Notes under the pieces: model-generated
The model's input: only the letters and a program-made list of their open reading frames with translations
Database searches by the model: none
Told to the model about the DNA's origin: nothing
Origin: Castellaniella sp.
GTDB lineage: Bacteria > Pseudomonadota > Gammaproteobacteria > Burkholderiales > Burkholderiaceae_B
Direction: 5' to 3'
Assembly: GCF_034675845.1 (NCBI RefSeq)
Contig: NZ_JAUCCU010000001.1
Location: 1-64,000, forward strand
Length of the DNA: 64,000 nt
Part shown: in pieces, positions 43,220-52,081 of the stretch
Layout: every line of letters starts with the position of its first letter
Numbering within the stretch: the first letter of the stretch is position 1
Made by a program: the position numbers and the translations under genes

Positions 43220-43854
43220 GGGCGGCTTTGCCAATGCTGGACCAAGGCCTGTAAACAGGCATCCAGGCGGATGCGGATTTCCGGGATGCCGTGGCTGGCA
43301 TCAATATGGCGAAAGCGATCCGGATCGGCTGCCATCCTGTCGAGATATGCCTGACGGGTACGCTCGAAGAAAGCCGCATTTTCTTGTTCGAACCGGTCTG
43401 CCGTGCCGCGCCCCTGCTGGACTCGGGTGCGTGCCACCGCCAGCGGTACATCAAACAGAAATGTGCAGTCCGGCCCATGCCCCGGCTGGGTCCAGGCATC
43501 CAGTTGAGCAATCGCGTCCGTCCCCAGTTGTCGGCCACCGCCCTGATAGGCATAGGACGCATCGGTGTAGCGGTCACACAGCACCCACAGGCCCTGCGCC
43601 AGGGCGGGCTGGATATGCGTGCGCCAGTGTTCGTTGCGGGCCGCGAACATCAGCAGGGTTTCCGTGCGCAAGTCCATGGCCTGATGCAGCAGTATTTCGC
43701 GTAGTTGTTCGCCCAGCGGCGTGCCACCCGGTTCGCGGGTGCAGAGCAAGGAAATGCCTGCCTGGCGCAGCCAATCCGTCATCCAGGCCACATGTGTGCT
43801 CTTGCCGGCCCCATCCAGGCCTTCCAAGGTAATGAAACAACCGCGTTGCGCCAT
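43216..43854 (-). CDS. tmk: Thymidylate kinase
   Basis: The 212-aa enzyme phosphorylates dTMP to dTDP. The P-loop is FITLEGLDGAGKSTH, followed by the DR[YH] motif CDRYTDASYAYQGGGRQL and the lid region QQGRGTADRFEQE. I chose the ATG at 43854 because the upstream open frame overlaps mltG. It lies 7 bp after mltG and overlaps holB by 4 bp. Confidence 0.95.
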   Translation of the reverse strand: MAQRGCFITLEGLDGAGKSTHVAWMTDWLRQAGISLLCTREPGGTPLGEQLREILLHQAMDLRTETLLMFAARNEHWRTHIQPALAQGLWVLCDRYTDASYAYQGGGRQLGTDAIAQLDAWTQPGHGPDCTFLFDVPLAVARTRVQQGRGTADRFEQENAAFFERTRQAYLDRMAADPDRFRHIDASHGIPEIRIRLDACLQALVQHWQSRP

Positions 43855-43861
43855 GATGATG

Positions 43862-44872
43862 TCAGTTTCGCTTAAGAATGTATTTTCCCACCGCCCGGTT
43901 ATGCGCGGCCAGGTTCTTGGAGAATTCGCTGGTCCCATCCCCACGCGACACAAAGTACAGAAAATCATGCTGTTCCGGGTGCAGGGCCGCCATCAGGGCG
44001 GCCTTGCCCGGACTGGCAATGGGGGTGGGTGGCAGGCCTGGACGAGTATAGGTGTTCCAGGGGGTATCGCGTTCCAGGTCTTTTTTGCGCAAGCGCCCCT
44101 GGTAATCGGCCCCCATGCCATAGATCACGGTGGGATCGGTCTGCAGCGGCATGCCGATGCGCAGGCGATTGATGAATACCCCGGCAATGCGGGCACGATC
44201 GGCACCATGGCCGGTTTCTTTCTCGATGATGGAAGCCAGAATCAGCGCCTGATAGGGAGTTTCCAGGGGCAGATCGCGGTCGCGCTGCTGCCAGGCGGAC
44301 GCCAGGGTCTGCTCGCCGGCCTGGGCGGCCCGACGCAATATGTCCAGATCCGAGGACCCAGGCGTAAACACATAGGTGTCAGGATAGAACAAGCCCTCGG
44401 GCGCGGCCGGCTCCAGCGCCAGACGCTTCAAGATGTCAGCCGCTTCCATGTCTTTGGTATCGTGGCGGACCTGCTCGTCGGCATCCAATGCGGCGCGAAT
44501 CTGGGCAAAGGTCCAGCCCTCGGGAAAGGTAAGCCGCGCCTGGGTCATATCGCCATTGGCCATGCGCTCCAGCAAGACCCAGGGGGTATCGCCGACCCGT
44601 GCCTCGTAAGCACCGGCCTTCAGGAGCTTGTCGCGACCGCTGAGTCGGGCCAGCCAGACAAAGGCCAGCGGGTCGATCTCTATGCCGGCCGCCTGCATGG
44701 CCTGGGCCATCTGCCTGGGTGTGCTGCCGTTGTCGATCAGGTAATCCACCACATCGGCCCGCATCAGTACGGGCCGCTCCCAGCCCCACCAGGCAGCACC
44801 ACCCACGCCTGCGCCCATCAGCGCCAAGCCGACAATCAGCAGCCAGAGGAACAGTCGCAGAGTTTTTTTCAT
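43862..44872 (-). CDS. mltG: Endolytic murein transglycosylase MltG
   Basis: The 336-aa protein has an N-terminal transmembrane anchor (about residues 7-31) and a periplasmic YceG-like domain. It cuts nascent peptidoglycan strands. The catalytic Glu lies in LILASIIEKETGHGADRARI, and the family motifs LQTDPTVIYG and YNTY-like WNTYTRPGLPPTPIASPG are intact. It is divergent from ygfZ and heads the tmk-holB-tatD group. Confidence 0.95.
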   Translation of the reverse strand: MKKTLRLFLWLLIVGLALMGAGVGGAAWWGWERPVLMRADVVDYLIDNGSTPRQMAQAMQAAGIEIDPLAFVWLARLSGRDKLLKAGAYEARVGDTPWVLLERMANGDMTQARLTFPEGWTFAQIRAALDADEQVRHDTKDMEAADILKRLALEPAAPEGLFYPDTYVFTPGSSDLDILRRAAQAGEQTLASAWQQRDRDLPLETPYQALILASIIEKETGHGADRARIAGVFINRLRIGMPLQTDPTVIYGMGADYQGRLRKKDLERDTPWNTYTRPGLPPTPIASPGKAALMAALHPEQHDFLYFVSRGDGTSEFSKNLAAHNRAVGKYILKRN

Positions 44873-44970
44873 GGACGCCAGTTTACCTGAGGCTTGTAGG
44901 GGCTTGGCTTGGTCTTGGGGGAAACGCCCGCTATCATGGTGCGTTTAGTGGCAATGGTTTTAATGTGGCG

Positions 44971-45903
44971 ATGAAGAACGCATTTGAGATAGACGGGCAA
45001 TGGCCCCTGGACGACTTGGCTGTGATTCAGTTGCAGGGGCCGGATGCCGCAGAATTTTTACATGGCCAGCTCAGCAATGCGGTGCTGGACCTGCCCCCCG
45101 ACCAGGCTAGGCCTGCCGCCTATTGCACGGCCCAGGGGCGCTTGCTGGCCAACGGCGTGATCTGGTCCGATGCGCACGACCAGCGCATCAGCCTGATGGT
45201 GTCGCGCGACCTGGCAGATGGCCTGCTGCGTCGGCTGCGCCTGTTCGTCCTGCGGGCCAAGCTGGATCTTTCGTTGGCCGAAAATCATGTGATTTCAGGC
45301 GTCCAGGGACCAGCCCTGGTGGCTGAAGCACTGCATGGCCTGCCGCCCTGGTCACGCCAAACTCTGGACGGCGTCGATTGGATCGTCGCGCCGCACACCA
45401 GCGCCGCCCGGCCTGCCGCCTGGCGTATACAGCCTGCGCCTCGCTTACCCACAGACGCGCATCTGGCTACCCCTTGGCATGCGGCGCAGATCGCCAGCGG
45501 CTGGCCTTGGATACGCCTGGCCAGCCAGGATATGTTCTTGCCTTCTACCCTGAACATGGATGTGAATGGCAGCATCGATTTTAAAAAGGGGTGCTATCCG
45601 GGTCAGGAAGTCGTGGCGCGCAGCCATTACCGAGGAACCGTGAAGCGACGCCTGGCCTGGGGGACGGCCTCCTGGCAAAATTCGCTGCCTGTGCCCGCCG
45701 CAGGGACGGATCTTTATGCGGCAAATCACGCTGCGCCTGCCAGGCCCGTCGGACGACTCATTGCATGTGTGCTGCTGGATGGACAGCTGTATGTGGCAGC
45801 CGAAACTACACTGATAGACGGCCCAGAAGCACCCTGTGTCATCGGCAGCGCCGATGGCCCGATGCTGATGCTGCGCTTGGCAGACCCAGGGCTATCCGCA
45901 TAA
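44971..45903 (+). CDS. ygfZ: Folate-binding Fe-S protein YgfZ
   Basis: The 310-aa protein is of the YgfZ/GcvT family, which helps maintain certain iron-sulfur enzymes such as MiaB using tetrahydrofolate. The signature K-x-GCYxGQE is present as DFKKGCYPGQEVVARSHYRG. I chose the ATG at 44971 because the open frame upstream overlaps mltG in antisense. It is divergent from mltG, as in related genomes, and ends before a strong bidirectional terminator. Confidence 0.92.
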   Translation: MKNAFEIDGQWPLDDLAVIQLQGPDAAEFLHGQLSNAVLDLPPDQARPAAYCTAQGRLLANGVIWSDAHDQRISLMVSRDLADGLLRRLRLFVLRAKLDLSLAENHVISGVQGPALVAEALHGLPPWSRQTLDGVDWIVAPHTSAARPAAWRIQPAPRLPTDAHLATPWHAAQIASGWPWIRLASQDMFLPSTLNMDVNGSIDFKKGCYPGQEVVARSHYRGTVKRRLAWGTASWQNSLPVPAAGTDLYAANHAAPARPVGRLIACVLLDGQLYVAAETTLIDGPEAPCVIGSADGPMLMLRLADPGLSA

Positions 45904-45934
45904 GCCCCGGCGATTTCGACCCTGAACACACAAG

Positions 45935-45961
45935 CTGCCCCCCGAAAAACCAGGGGGGCAG
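45935..45961. terminator. Bidirectional terminator between ygfZ and mmsB
   Basis: CTGCCCCCC (45935-45943) and GGGGGGCAG (45953-45961) form a perfect 9-bp stem with a 9-nt loop, placed between two convergent stops. T-rich tracts on either side are weak. Confidence 0.7.
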
Positions 45962-45968
45962 TACGTCG

Positions 45969-46862
45969 TCAGTGCGGCTGGTGATACAGCTTTAGAATGC
46001 TGGAGAAATCCAGCTTGCCATTACCCTGCGTGCTATGCAGGGCATATAGGTTGCGGGCCAACTCACCCAGGGGCGTGGTTGCGCGGGCTTGCATGGACGC
46101 CTCGGCTGCCAGGCCCAGATCCTTCAGCATCAGATCCACGCCGAAGCCGCCCTCGTAGTCGTGCGAGGCAGGCGCCTGTGCCATCACGCCTGGCCAGGGG
46201 TTGTATAGTTCAGTCGCCCAGTTGCGCCCCGAGCTTTTGGCAATGATGTCGGACAGCGTCTTGGGGTCTAGGCCATTGGCCACGCCCAGCGCCAGGGCCT
46301 CTGCCGTGCCTGCCATCTGAATGCCCAGCAGCATGTTGTTGCAGATCTTGGCGACCTGCCCTGCGCCGGCCGCGCCCGCATGAAAAATATTTTTCCCCAT
46401 GACCTGCAGGTACGGCATGGCGGCGGCCAGGTCGTCATCGGTGCCGCCGACGATAAAGGTCAGGGTGCCGGCCACGGCCCCCCCGGTGCCGCCTGACACG
46501 GGCGCGTCGATCATGCGGATGCCCTGCTGGGCGGCGGCCACGGAAACCTTGCGCGCCGATTCAGGCGCAATGGTGCTGCATTCCAGGACCAACGTGCCCT
46601 TAGTGATGGCGGTCAGCAAGCCGTTTTCGCCCAGGTACAGGCCCTCGACGTGGCGGCTGGCCGGCAGCATGGTAATGACCACATCAGCCCCGACGACCGC
46701 CTGGGCTGCTGAATCTACCGCCGTGGCCCCGGCATCGGTGGCCGCCTTCAAGGCGGCAGGCACCAGGTCAAAAACCCGCAAGGTATGGCCGGCCTTGATC
46801 AAGTTCTGGGCCATCGGGCCACCCATATGTCCCAGGCCGATGAATGCAATTGTGCTGCTCAT
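45969..46862 (-). CDS. mmsB: 3-Hydroxyisobutyrate dehydrogenase
   Basis: The 297-aa NAD-dependent enzyme oxidises 3-hydroxyisobutyrate to methylmalonate semialdehyde in valine breakdown. The N terminus has the Rossmann motif IAFIGLGHMGGPMAQNLIKAG, then DAPVSGGTGGAVAGTLTFIV, GAAGAGQVAKICNNMLLG with the catalytic Lys, and a C-terminal KDLGLAAEA. It is the last gene of the operon acyl-CoA dehydrogenase - hydrolase - mmsB, 30 bp after the hydrolase. Confidence 0.94.
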   Translation of the reverse strand: MSSTIAFIGLGHMGGPMAQNLIKAGHTLRVFDLVPAALKAATDAGATAVDSAAQAVVGADVVITMLPASRHVEGLYLGENGLLTAITKGTLVLECSTIAPESARKVSVAAAQQGIRMIDAPVSGGTGGAVAGTLTFIVGGTDDDLAAAMPYLQVMGKNIFHAGAAGAGQVAKICNNMLLGIQMAGTAEALALGVANGLDPKTLSDIIAKSSGRNWATELYNPWPGVMAQAPASHDYEGGFGVDLMLKDLGLAAEASMQARATTPLGELARNLYALHSTQGNGKLDFSSILKLYHQPH

Positions 46863-46892
46863 GGTGATGTCTCCTGCAAAATGTATTGTTAT

Positions 46893-48053
46893 TTAAAGAT
46901 CTGCCAATGGATGTTCTTGGCCTGCGGGCCAGGGGTGCACCAGGAATCGTCTGACCCAACTGGCAGAGGCCTGCTCGAACGTGGCGGGATACCAGCGCGG
47001 TTTTTTGTCTTTGTCGATGAGCAAGGCGCGTATGCCTTCGCGGAAGTCAGGTTCGGCGCAGCATTGCAGCGCCGCCACGTATTCCATGCGGAAAGCATCG
47101 GCTAGAGACAGATGGCGGGCGCGATTGACCAGCATGTATCCCAACCGAGCTGATCCGGGTGCGCCTGCCAAAAAATTGGTGGCAGCCCGCGCCATCCAGG
47201 GGTCAGGGTGACGCTTCCAGGCGGCCAACGCGGTAGCCGCCTGCATAAAATCAGCACGGCTGCAGGCGCGGCGGATATCAGCGGCATGCGTTTGCAAGGG
47301 GCCTGGATCGGGCACAGCCAGTTGCAAACCATCCAGGACCGTATCCAGCAATGCCGCCTGCTCGTCTGGGTCCGTCGGCCATTTTTGGGCCGCCAGCGTC
47401 GCCACCAGGGTATCCAGGCCATCCACCGCGCAATAATGATCGGCCAAGCCATAGTGCAGGCAATCGGCCGCCCCGAGCTGGGCGCCGGTCAGGGCCAGGA
47501 ATTCGCCGATGCCGCGTGGCAAACGACCCAGCATCCAAGTGCCTGCCACGTCTGGAAATAGACCGATGGTGACTTCAGGCATGGCAAAGCGCGTGCTGGA
47601 CGTGACCACGCGATGGCTGGCCCCCAGCATCAAACCTACCCCGCCGCCCATGACAATGCCGCTACCCCAGCAAATCATGGGTTTGGGATAGCGATGAATG
47701 CGGTAGTCCAAGCGGTATTCGATCTCGAAAAAACTGCGGGCATGCAGATTGGCCCAGGCATCCCGAGGACTATCCAGCATGCTTTGATAGAGCGCATGCA
47801 GGTCACCTCCCGCACAAAAGGCCTTGTCGCCCGCCCCGTGCAGGACCACAGCCACGATACGATCATCGTTTTGCCAGGCGTGCAGGCGCTCATCCAGCAG
47901 CCTGCACATAGGCAGCGACAAGCCATTGAGGGTGTCGGGACGATTCAGGGTGGCCATCCCGATACGCTTGCCATCCTGGGTCGGGACTTCGCGAAACAGG
48001 ACAGGATCAGGCTCGGTTTCCTGAGAAACATCGACGATATCAGTGGTGCTCAT
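46893..48053 (-). CDS. 3-Hydroxyisobutyryl-CoA hydrolase (crotonase fold)
   Basis: The 386-aa crotonase-family protein has the extended length and sequence of 3-hydroxyisobutyryl-CoA hydrolases: TLNRPDTLNGLSLPMCRLL, HGAGDKAFCAGGDLHALYQS, WGSGIVMGGGVGLMLGASHR, and MPEVTIGLFPDVAGTWMLGR. It releases CoA from 3-hydroxyisobutyryl-CoA in valine catabolism. Its ATG overlaps the stop of the acyl-CoA dehydrogenase gene (ATGA), so the two are coupled. Confidence 0.92.
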   Translation of the reverse strand: MSTTDIVDVSQETEPDPVLFREVPTQDGKRIGMATLNRPDTLNGLSLPMCRLLDERLHAWQNDDRIVAVVLHGAGDKAFCAGGDLHALYQSMLDSPRDAWANLHARSFFEIEYRLDYRIHRYPKPMICWGSGIVMGGGVGLMLGASHRVVTSSTRFAMPEVTIGLFPDVAGTWMLGRLPRGIGEFLALTGAQLGAADCLHYGLADHYCAVDGLDTLVATLAAQKWPTDPDEQAALLDTVLDGLQLAVPDPGPLQTHAADIRRACSRADFMQAATALAAWKRHPDPWMARAATNFLAGAPGSARLGYMLVNRARHLSLADAFRMEYVAALQCCAEPDFREGIRALLIDKDKKPRWYPATFEQASASWVRRFLVHPWPAGQEHPLADL

Positions 48054-49204
48054 CGCAAATCGGCCTCTTGGGTAAGAATATGCCGCGCCACAATGACGCG
48101 CATGATTTCATTGGTGCCTTCCAGAATCTGGTGTACGCGCGTGTCGCGCACCAAGCGTTCCAGGGGATAGTCTTTCAGGTAGCCATAGCCGCCGTGGATC
48201 TGCTGGGCATCCAGACAAGCCTGGAAACACAGATCCGTGGCAAGGCGCTTGGCCATGGCGCAATAGGCGCTGGCCTGAGGATCGCCTGCGTCGAGTTTGG
48301 CAGCGGCCAGACGCACCATCTGACGCGAGGCCACGATATTGGTCAACAAATCCACCAGTTTGAATTGCAGGGCCTGGAAATCCGCCAGGGGGCGGCCAAA
48401 TTGGCGGCGCTCGCCCATGTACCGACGCGCGGCCTCGTAAGCGCCTTGGGCAGCGCCTACGGAACAGGTAGCGATATTGATGCGTCCGCCATCCAGCCCC
48501 TTCATGGCAAAGCGAAAGCCGTCACCCTCGTTGCCCAGACGATTGGCCACTGGCACACGGGCATTTTCAAAGGTGATGGGCCGAGTGGACTGGCTGTTCC
48601 AGCCCATTTTGTTTTCTTTGCGGCCATAGGTGATGCCATCGGTATCGGCCGGCACCACCAGCGCAGAAATTCCGCGTGGGCCCTCGCCCCCGGTGCGGGC
48701 CATCACGATCAGTACATCGGTATCGCCTGCGCCGGAAATAAAGGCCTTGGCGCCATTCAGGACATAATGATCGCCTTCCAGCCGGGCGCTGGTGGATAGT
48801 GATGCTGCGTCTGACCCGGCGCCTGGCTCGGTCAGGCAGTAAGAGGCAAGTTTTTCGCCCGTGGACAGCAATGGACCCCAATAATCGCGCACCGAGGGCT
48901 GCGCCCAGCTGCCTACCATCCAGGTCGCCATATTGTGGATGGTGATGAAGGCCGTGGTGGAAGGGTCCACCGCCGCCATTTCCTCGAATACCAGGGTGGC
49001 ATCCAGCCGGGGCAGGCCCAGCCCGCCGATGGATTCCGGCGCATACATGGCGCAAAATCCGAGTTCACCTGCTTTGGCGAAAACCTGGCGGGGAAATATA
49101 TGTTCCTCGTCCCAGTGCGCTGCGTGGGGGGCGAGTTCGCCCAGGGCAAATTCTCGGGCGGCCTGTGCAAAAGCCTGTTGTTCTTCGCTGAGGCGAAAAT
49201 CCAT
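48050..49204 (-). CDS. Acyl-CoA dehydrogenase, probably isobutyryl-CoA dehydrogenase
   Basis: The 384-aa flavoenzyme follows the acyl-CoA dehydrogenase layout: N-terminal helical domain, FAD site CLTEPGAGSDAASL, SGAGDTDVLIVMARTG, and C-terminal QIHGGYGYLKDYPLERLVRDT and ILEGTNEIMR. I chose the ATG at 49204, preceded by GGAG at a good distance, over an earlier start. With the two following genes it would convert isobutyryl-CoA towards methylmalonate semialdehyde. The substrate is inferred from context. Confidence 0.9.
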   Translation of the reverse strand: MDFRLSEEQQAFAQAAREFALGELAPHAAHWDEEHIFPRQVFAKAGELGFCAMYAPESIGGLGLPRLDATLVFEEMAAVDPSTTAFITIHNMATWMVGSWAQPSVRDYWGPLLSTGEKLASYCLTEPGAGSDAASLSTSARLEGDHYVLNGAKAFISGAGDTDVLIVMARTGGEGPRGISALVVPADTDGITYGRKENKMGWNSQSTRPITFENARVPVANRLGNEGDGFRFAMKGLDGGRINIATCSVGAAQGAYEAARRYMGERRQFGRPLADFQALQFKLVDLLTNIVASRQMVRLAAAKLDAGDPQASAYCAMAKRLATDLCFQACLDAQQIHGGYGYLKDYPLERLVRDTRVHQILEGTNEIMRVIVARHILTQEADLR

Positions 49205-49266
49205 GGTGTATGTCTCCGGATTTATGGTCGTCACGGTCGCGAGACGCTGATGGCGTCATCTGACGT

Positions 49267-49289
49267 GGCCGGTCTGATCAAGACCGGCC
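49267..49289 (-). promoter_or_regulatory. Perfect hairpin upstream of the valine-catabolism operon
   Basis: GGCCGGTCT (49267-49275) pairs with AGACCGGCC (49281-49289) around a 5-nt loop, 63 bp upstream of the dehydrogenase ATG. No T run follows, so it is more likely a leader structure or an operator than a terminator. Confidence 0.4.
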
Positions 49290-49338
49290 GCTGCTTCGCT
49301 GATTACTTTAGCACTTGACGCCCGCGTCTGTATCATTT

Positions 49339-49519
49339 GACCCTCCTAAATCCATCCAATCATGATGGGGTTTAGAGGGTCCCTAGCACGATCTTGCGGG
49401 TTGGTGCTTTTGCGAATCTTGGGGTCTACCGGATGGACGGAGACGGCTGCGATCGACACAAGGTGCGCAACATGCCACTAGGGACAATACTGATGTCGTA
49501 CGTAGTGACATTCAGTATT
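49339..49519. repeat. Two inverted repeats in the gene-free region before the PilZ-domain gene
   Basis: The 388-bp gap 49205-49592 holds two dyads besides the hairpin at 49267. GACCCTC (49339-49345) pairs with GAGGGTC (49375-49381), with more imperfect pairing inside. AATACTGATGTC (49486-49497) pairs with GACATTCAGTATT (49507-49519) with one bulge. The second lies 73 bp before the downstream ATG, next to an AT-rich stretch, and looks like an operator or promoter-proximal stem. Confidence 0.5.
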
Positions 49520-49592
49520 ATCTTGGCTAGTATTAAAAAATAACTAATATATTAATAAAGTAGTGGCTAAAGTATTTTTTGATCGAAGCTTC

Positions 49593-50711
49593 ATGTGGAA
49601 GCTCAAGCCTGGCCAGAAGCTGCTTGCCAGCGTCAGCCTATTGCTGCTGATTGTGGCCTTGGCGGCCTTTAGCCTCTGGCACATGGTGAAAGCACGAAGC
49701 TTCGAGGCTTACGCCCAGCAGCACGCAGAGGCTGCCTCCCTGGCTGATACGCTGGCCCAGCAGATCGAATACGGTCATAGCCAGGCCCTGGCCTACGTCA
49801 TGGTATCCGAGGACTCAGCCCGCAGTTTTTACCAGGCCGGACTGGAAGAGCTGGCCGTCAGCAATGCCCAGTTGCGATCCCGCATTGAGCCCTTGAGCAC
49901 CGAGCCCAAGGCCTTTGCACTGTACCAATACCTGCAGCAGGCCCGTCTGCCCTACGTCGCCTGGCGAGAGGCCGCCCTGGAATCCCTGACCACCGACCAG
50001 GCCTATGCCAAGCGGCTGATTTCCAGCATCGACATCAACACCTTGGTCCAGGACTATATCGATAGCATCGAGACCCTGGCCCAGTATCATCATCGGCAGG
50101 CGGCTACGATGGGCATCCAGGCTGCGGCCACCAGCCAGTTCAGTCTCTACGGCTTGATCATCAATAGCTTGCTCGCGCTGGCCTTGGCCACGGCCATTAC
50201 CTGGCGACATATCCGACTGGTGGATATCCGACACCGCCCGGTGCGCCGTCGTCATCCTCCCCCCGCCATCGGAGGCCCTACCCGCCCCGACGCAGACAGT
50301 TCGCAGCGGCGCGCGCATTTTCGGGTTCGCACGCCCCTGATCAATGCGGCGTCCTTTGCCGTTCTGGACCCCAGCGTGGATGTCTTCAACTGCGTCTTCC
50401 CGTTGTTTGACATCAGTACCGGAGGCGCCCGCCTGATCGACTTGAAAGGCCGCTTGAACAACCATACCGACAAGATATTCCATGGTCGACTCGACCTGCC
50501 CGGCGCCCAGTCGGTACAGCTAGACTTGAAGATTCTGCGCGTCAATGAAACGCAATTGGATGGTCAGAAAATTTTGCTGACAGCCGCTGGAAAATTCCAC
50601 GAACAAGACCACCAGCAGCACGTGGCCATCCAGCAATATATCGATCTGCTTGATCGCAAACTAAACCAGAACCAGAAAAAAGAACTGCCTGATCGGCCGG
50701 GTAAAACCTGA
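49593..50711 (+). CDS. Membrane sensor with 4-helix-type periplasmic domain fused to PilZ
   Basis: The 372-aa product (ATG at 49593; a GTG at 49563 is possible) has TM1 (about residues 10-32), a helical periplasmic region of about 150 residues like the four-helix-bundle ligand domain of chemoreceptors, TM2 (FSLYGLIINSLLALALATAI), a basic Pro/Arg-rich linker and a C-terminal PilZ domain. The PilZ c-di-GMP motifs are visible as QRRAHFRVRTP and DISTGGARL. No enzymatic or HAMP domain is present. It probably couples an outside signal to c-di-GMP binding, perhaps in motility control. This is inferred from domains only. Confidence 0.75.
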   Translation: MWKLKPGQKLLASVSLLLLIVALAAFSLWHMVKARSFEAYAQQHAEAASLADTLAQQIEYGHSQALAYVMVSEDSARSFYQAGLEELAVSNAQLRSRIEPLSTEPKAFALYQYLQQARLPYVAWREAALESLTTDQAYAKRLISSIDINTLVQDYIDSIETLAQYHHRQAATMGIQAAATSQFSLYGLIINSLLALALATAITWRHIRLVDIRHRPVRRRHPPPAIGGPTRPDADSSQRRAHFRVRTPLINAASFAVLDPSVDVFNCVFPLFDISTGGARLIDLKGRLNNHTDKIFHGRLDLPGAQSVQLDLKILRVNETQLDGQKILLTAAGKFHEQDHQQHVAIQQYIDLLDRKLNQNQKKELPDRPGKT

Positions 50712-50721
50712 AGTCTGCAAA

Positions 50722-51018
50722 CTAGCCAGCGCCGGACTTGTGCTTTCCTGCCCGGTGCGCCACGCGGCGGCGGCGGGACTCCAGGGGATCAAAGACCAGG
50801 GGGCGGCAGAGTTCGACCCGGTCGTGTTCATGCAGCACACGCTGGGGATCGCAACGTTCGCCATAAATCGCCATGGTCAGGGGCTGATCGGTATATTCTG
50901 GAAATTCCAGTGCAAAATCACTGTCAGCCACCGCCTGCGCGGCTGTGCTGCCTGCAGGCACGTCCAGCGTCTGACGCCATAAGCGGGTGGCGGCGGCAAA
51001 AACAATGGATACCTGCAT
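50722..51018 (-). CDS. rnfH: RnfH-family ubiquitin-like protein
   Basis: The 98-aa protein has a beta-grasp fold pattern (VSIVFAAATRLWRQTLDVPA, YGERCDPQRVLHEHDRVELC, RPLVFDPLESRRRRVAHRAG) and is a typical RnfH. In many proteobacteria it lies next to ratA, as here (2 bp after). Its function remains unclear. Confidence 0.9.
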   Translation of the reverse strand: MQVSIVFAAATRLWRQTLDVPAGSTAAQAVADSDFALEFPEYTDQPLTMAIYGERCDPQRVLHEHDRVELCRPLVFDPLESRRRRVAHRAGKHKSGAG

Positions 51019-51020
51019 CC

Positions 51021-51455
51021 CTAGCTTCCGTAGACGGCGTGAGCGCGCTGCGTGAAGGAATCGATGAAACTGCTGGCGATGCGGTTAAAGACGGGGCCGA
51101 CCACCGCAGACAGCGCGCGGCTGGAGAACGCGTATTCCATGGTGTAGAGGACCTTGCAGCCATCTTCGCCCAGTGGCTGGAAAGTCCAGTGTCCGGTCAG
51201 ATTGGAAAACGGCCCATCCACCAGGTGAAAGATGATCTTATGGGGATAGTCGTGTTCATTGCGGGTGGTGAAGCTTTGGTGGACACCGGCAAAGCGTATC
51301 TGCACGCTGGCCTGCATGCCGGTTTCGTTGTGCCATTGCACAGTCGAGCCGCCACACCAGGGCATGAAATCGGGATAGCGGGCAACATCGGCCACCAGAT
51401 CGAACATTTGGGCACAACTGAAGGGAACGAGGACAGAACGTTGGATCGCAGGCAT
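51021..51455 (-). CDS. ratA: RatA/COQ10-like START-domain protein
   Basis: The 144-aa protein of the polyketide cyclase/START fold begins IQRSVLVPFSCAQMFDLVAD and has YPDFMPWCGGSTV and FSNLTGHWTFQPLGEDGCKV, as in RatA/YfjG. It probably binds ubiquinone in the manner of COQ10; its proposed role as a ribosome-association toxin is debated. It forms an operon with rnfH and is divergent from smpB, the usual arrangement. Confidence 0.9.
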   Translation of the reverse strand: MPAIQRSVLVPFSCAQMFDLVADVARYPDFMPWCGGSTVQWHNETGMQASVQIRFAGVHQSFTTRNEHDYPHKIIFHLVDGPFSNLTGHWTFQPLGEDGCKVLYTMEYAFSSRALSAVVGPVFNRIASSFIDSFTQRAHAVYGS

Positions 51456-51580
51456 CAGCAGGACGGGAACATAAGAAAACGATAGAATGAAAGGATTTTA
51501 TCAGGGCATGCGGGGCTACCCAAAATCCCAGCCTTTTTGTTGGGGATAGCACCCTGATTCTGCCAAACAGAGCCAAATCC

Positions 51581-52042
51581 ATGAGTATTGTCGATAACCG
51601 CAAAGCCACCCACGATTACTTCATCGAGGAGCGCTTTGAAGCCGGGCTGGTGCTGGAAGGCTGGGAAGTCAAAGCCATCCGCGCGGGTCACGTACAGCTA
51701 AAAGAAAGCTACGTCATCGTGCGCGATGGGGCCTTGTGGATTCTAGGCATGCACATCAGCCCATTGCCCACGGCGTCCACCCATATCCACCCAAACGCCA
51801 CCCGAACCCGTAAACTGCTCTTGCACGCCCACGAAATCAGCAAGCTGATCGGCAAGGTCGAACAGCGCGGCTATGCCTTGGTGCCCTTGAATCTGCACTA
51901 TAAAGGCGGGCGCATCAAACTGGACTTCGGCCTGGGGCGCGGCAAGAAACTGCACGACAAACGCGACACCCAGCGTGACCAGGATTGGGCGCGGGAAAAA
52001 GAACGTCTGATGAAGCACGATACGCGGGCGCGACCCAACTGA
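51581..52042 (+). CDS. smpB: SsrA-binding protein SmpB
   Basis: SmpB (153 aa) binds tmRNA for rescue of stalled ribosomes. The OB-fold core reads RKATHDYFIEERFEAGLVLE, GWEVKAIRAGHVQLKESYV, and the C-terminal tail is basic (KLHDKRDTQRDQDWAREKER). The tmRNA gene is not nearby. The 125-bp gap to ratA carries the divergent promoters, with no clear boxes. Confidence 0.96.
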   Translation: MSIVDNRKATHDYFIEERFEAGLVLEGWEVKAIRAGHVQLKESYVIVRDGALWILGMHISPLPTASTHIHPNATRTRKLLLHAHEISKLIGKVEQRGYALVPLNLHYKGGRIKLDFGLGRGKKLHDKRDTQRDQDWAREKERLMKHDTRARPN

Positions 52043-52081
52043 TCGTCTAGCCTATGATCAAGCTTTCCAGTTGCATCTAAT

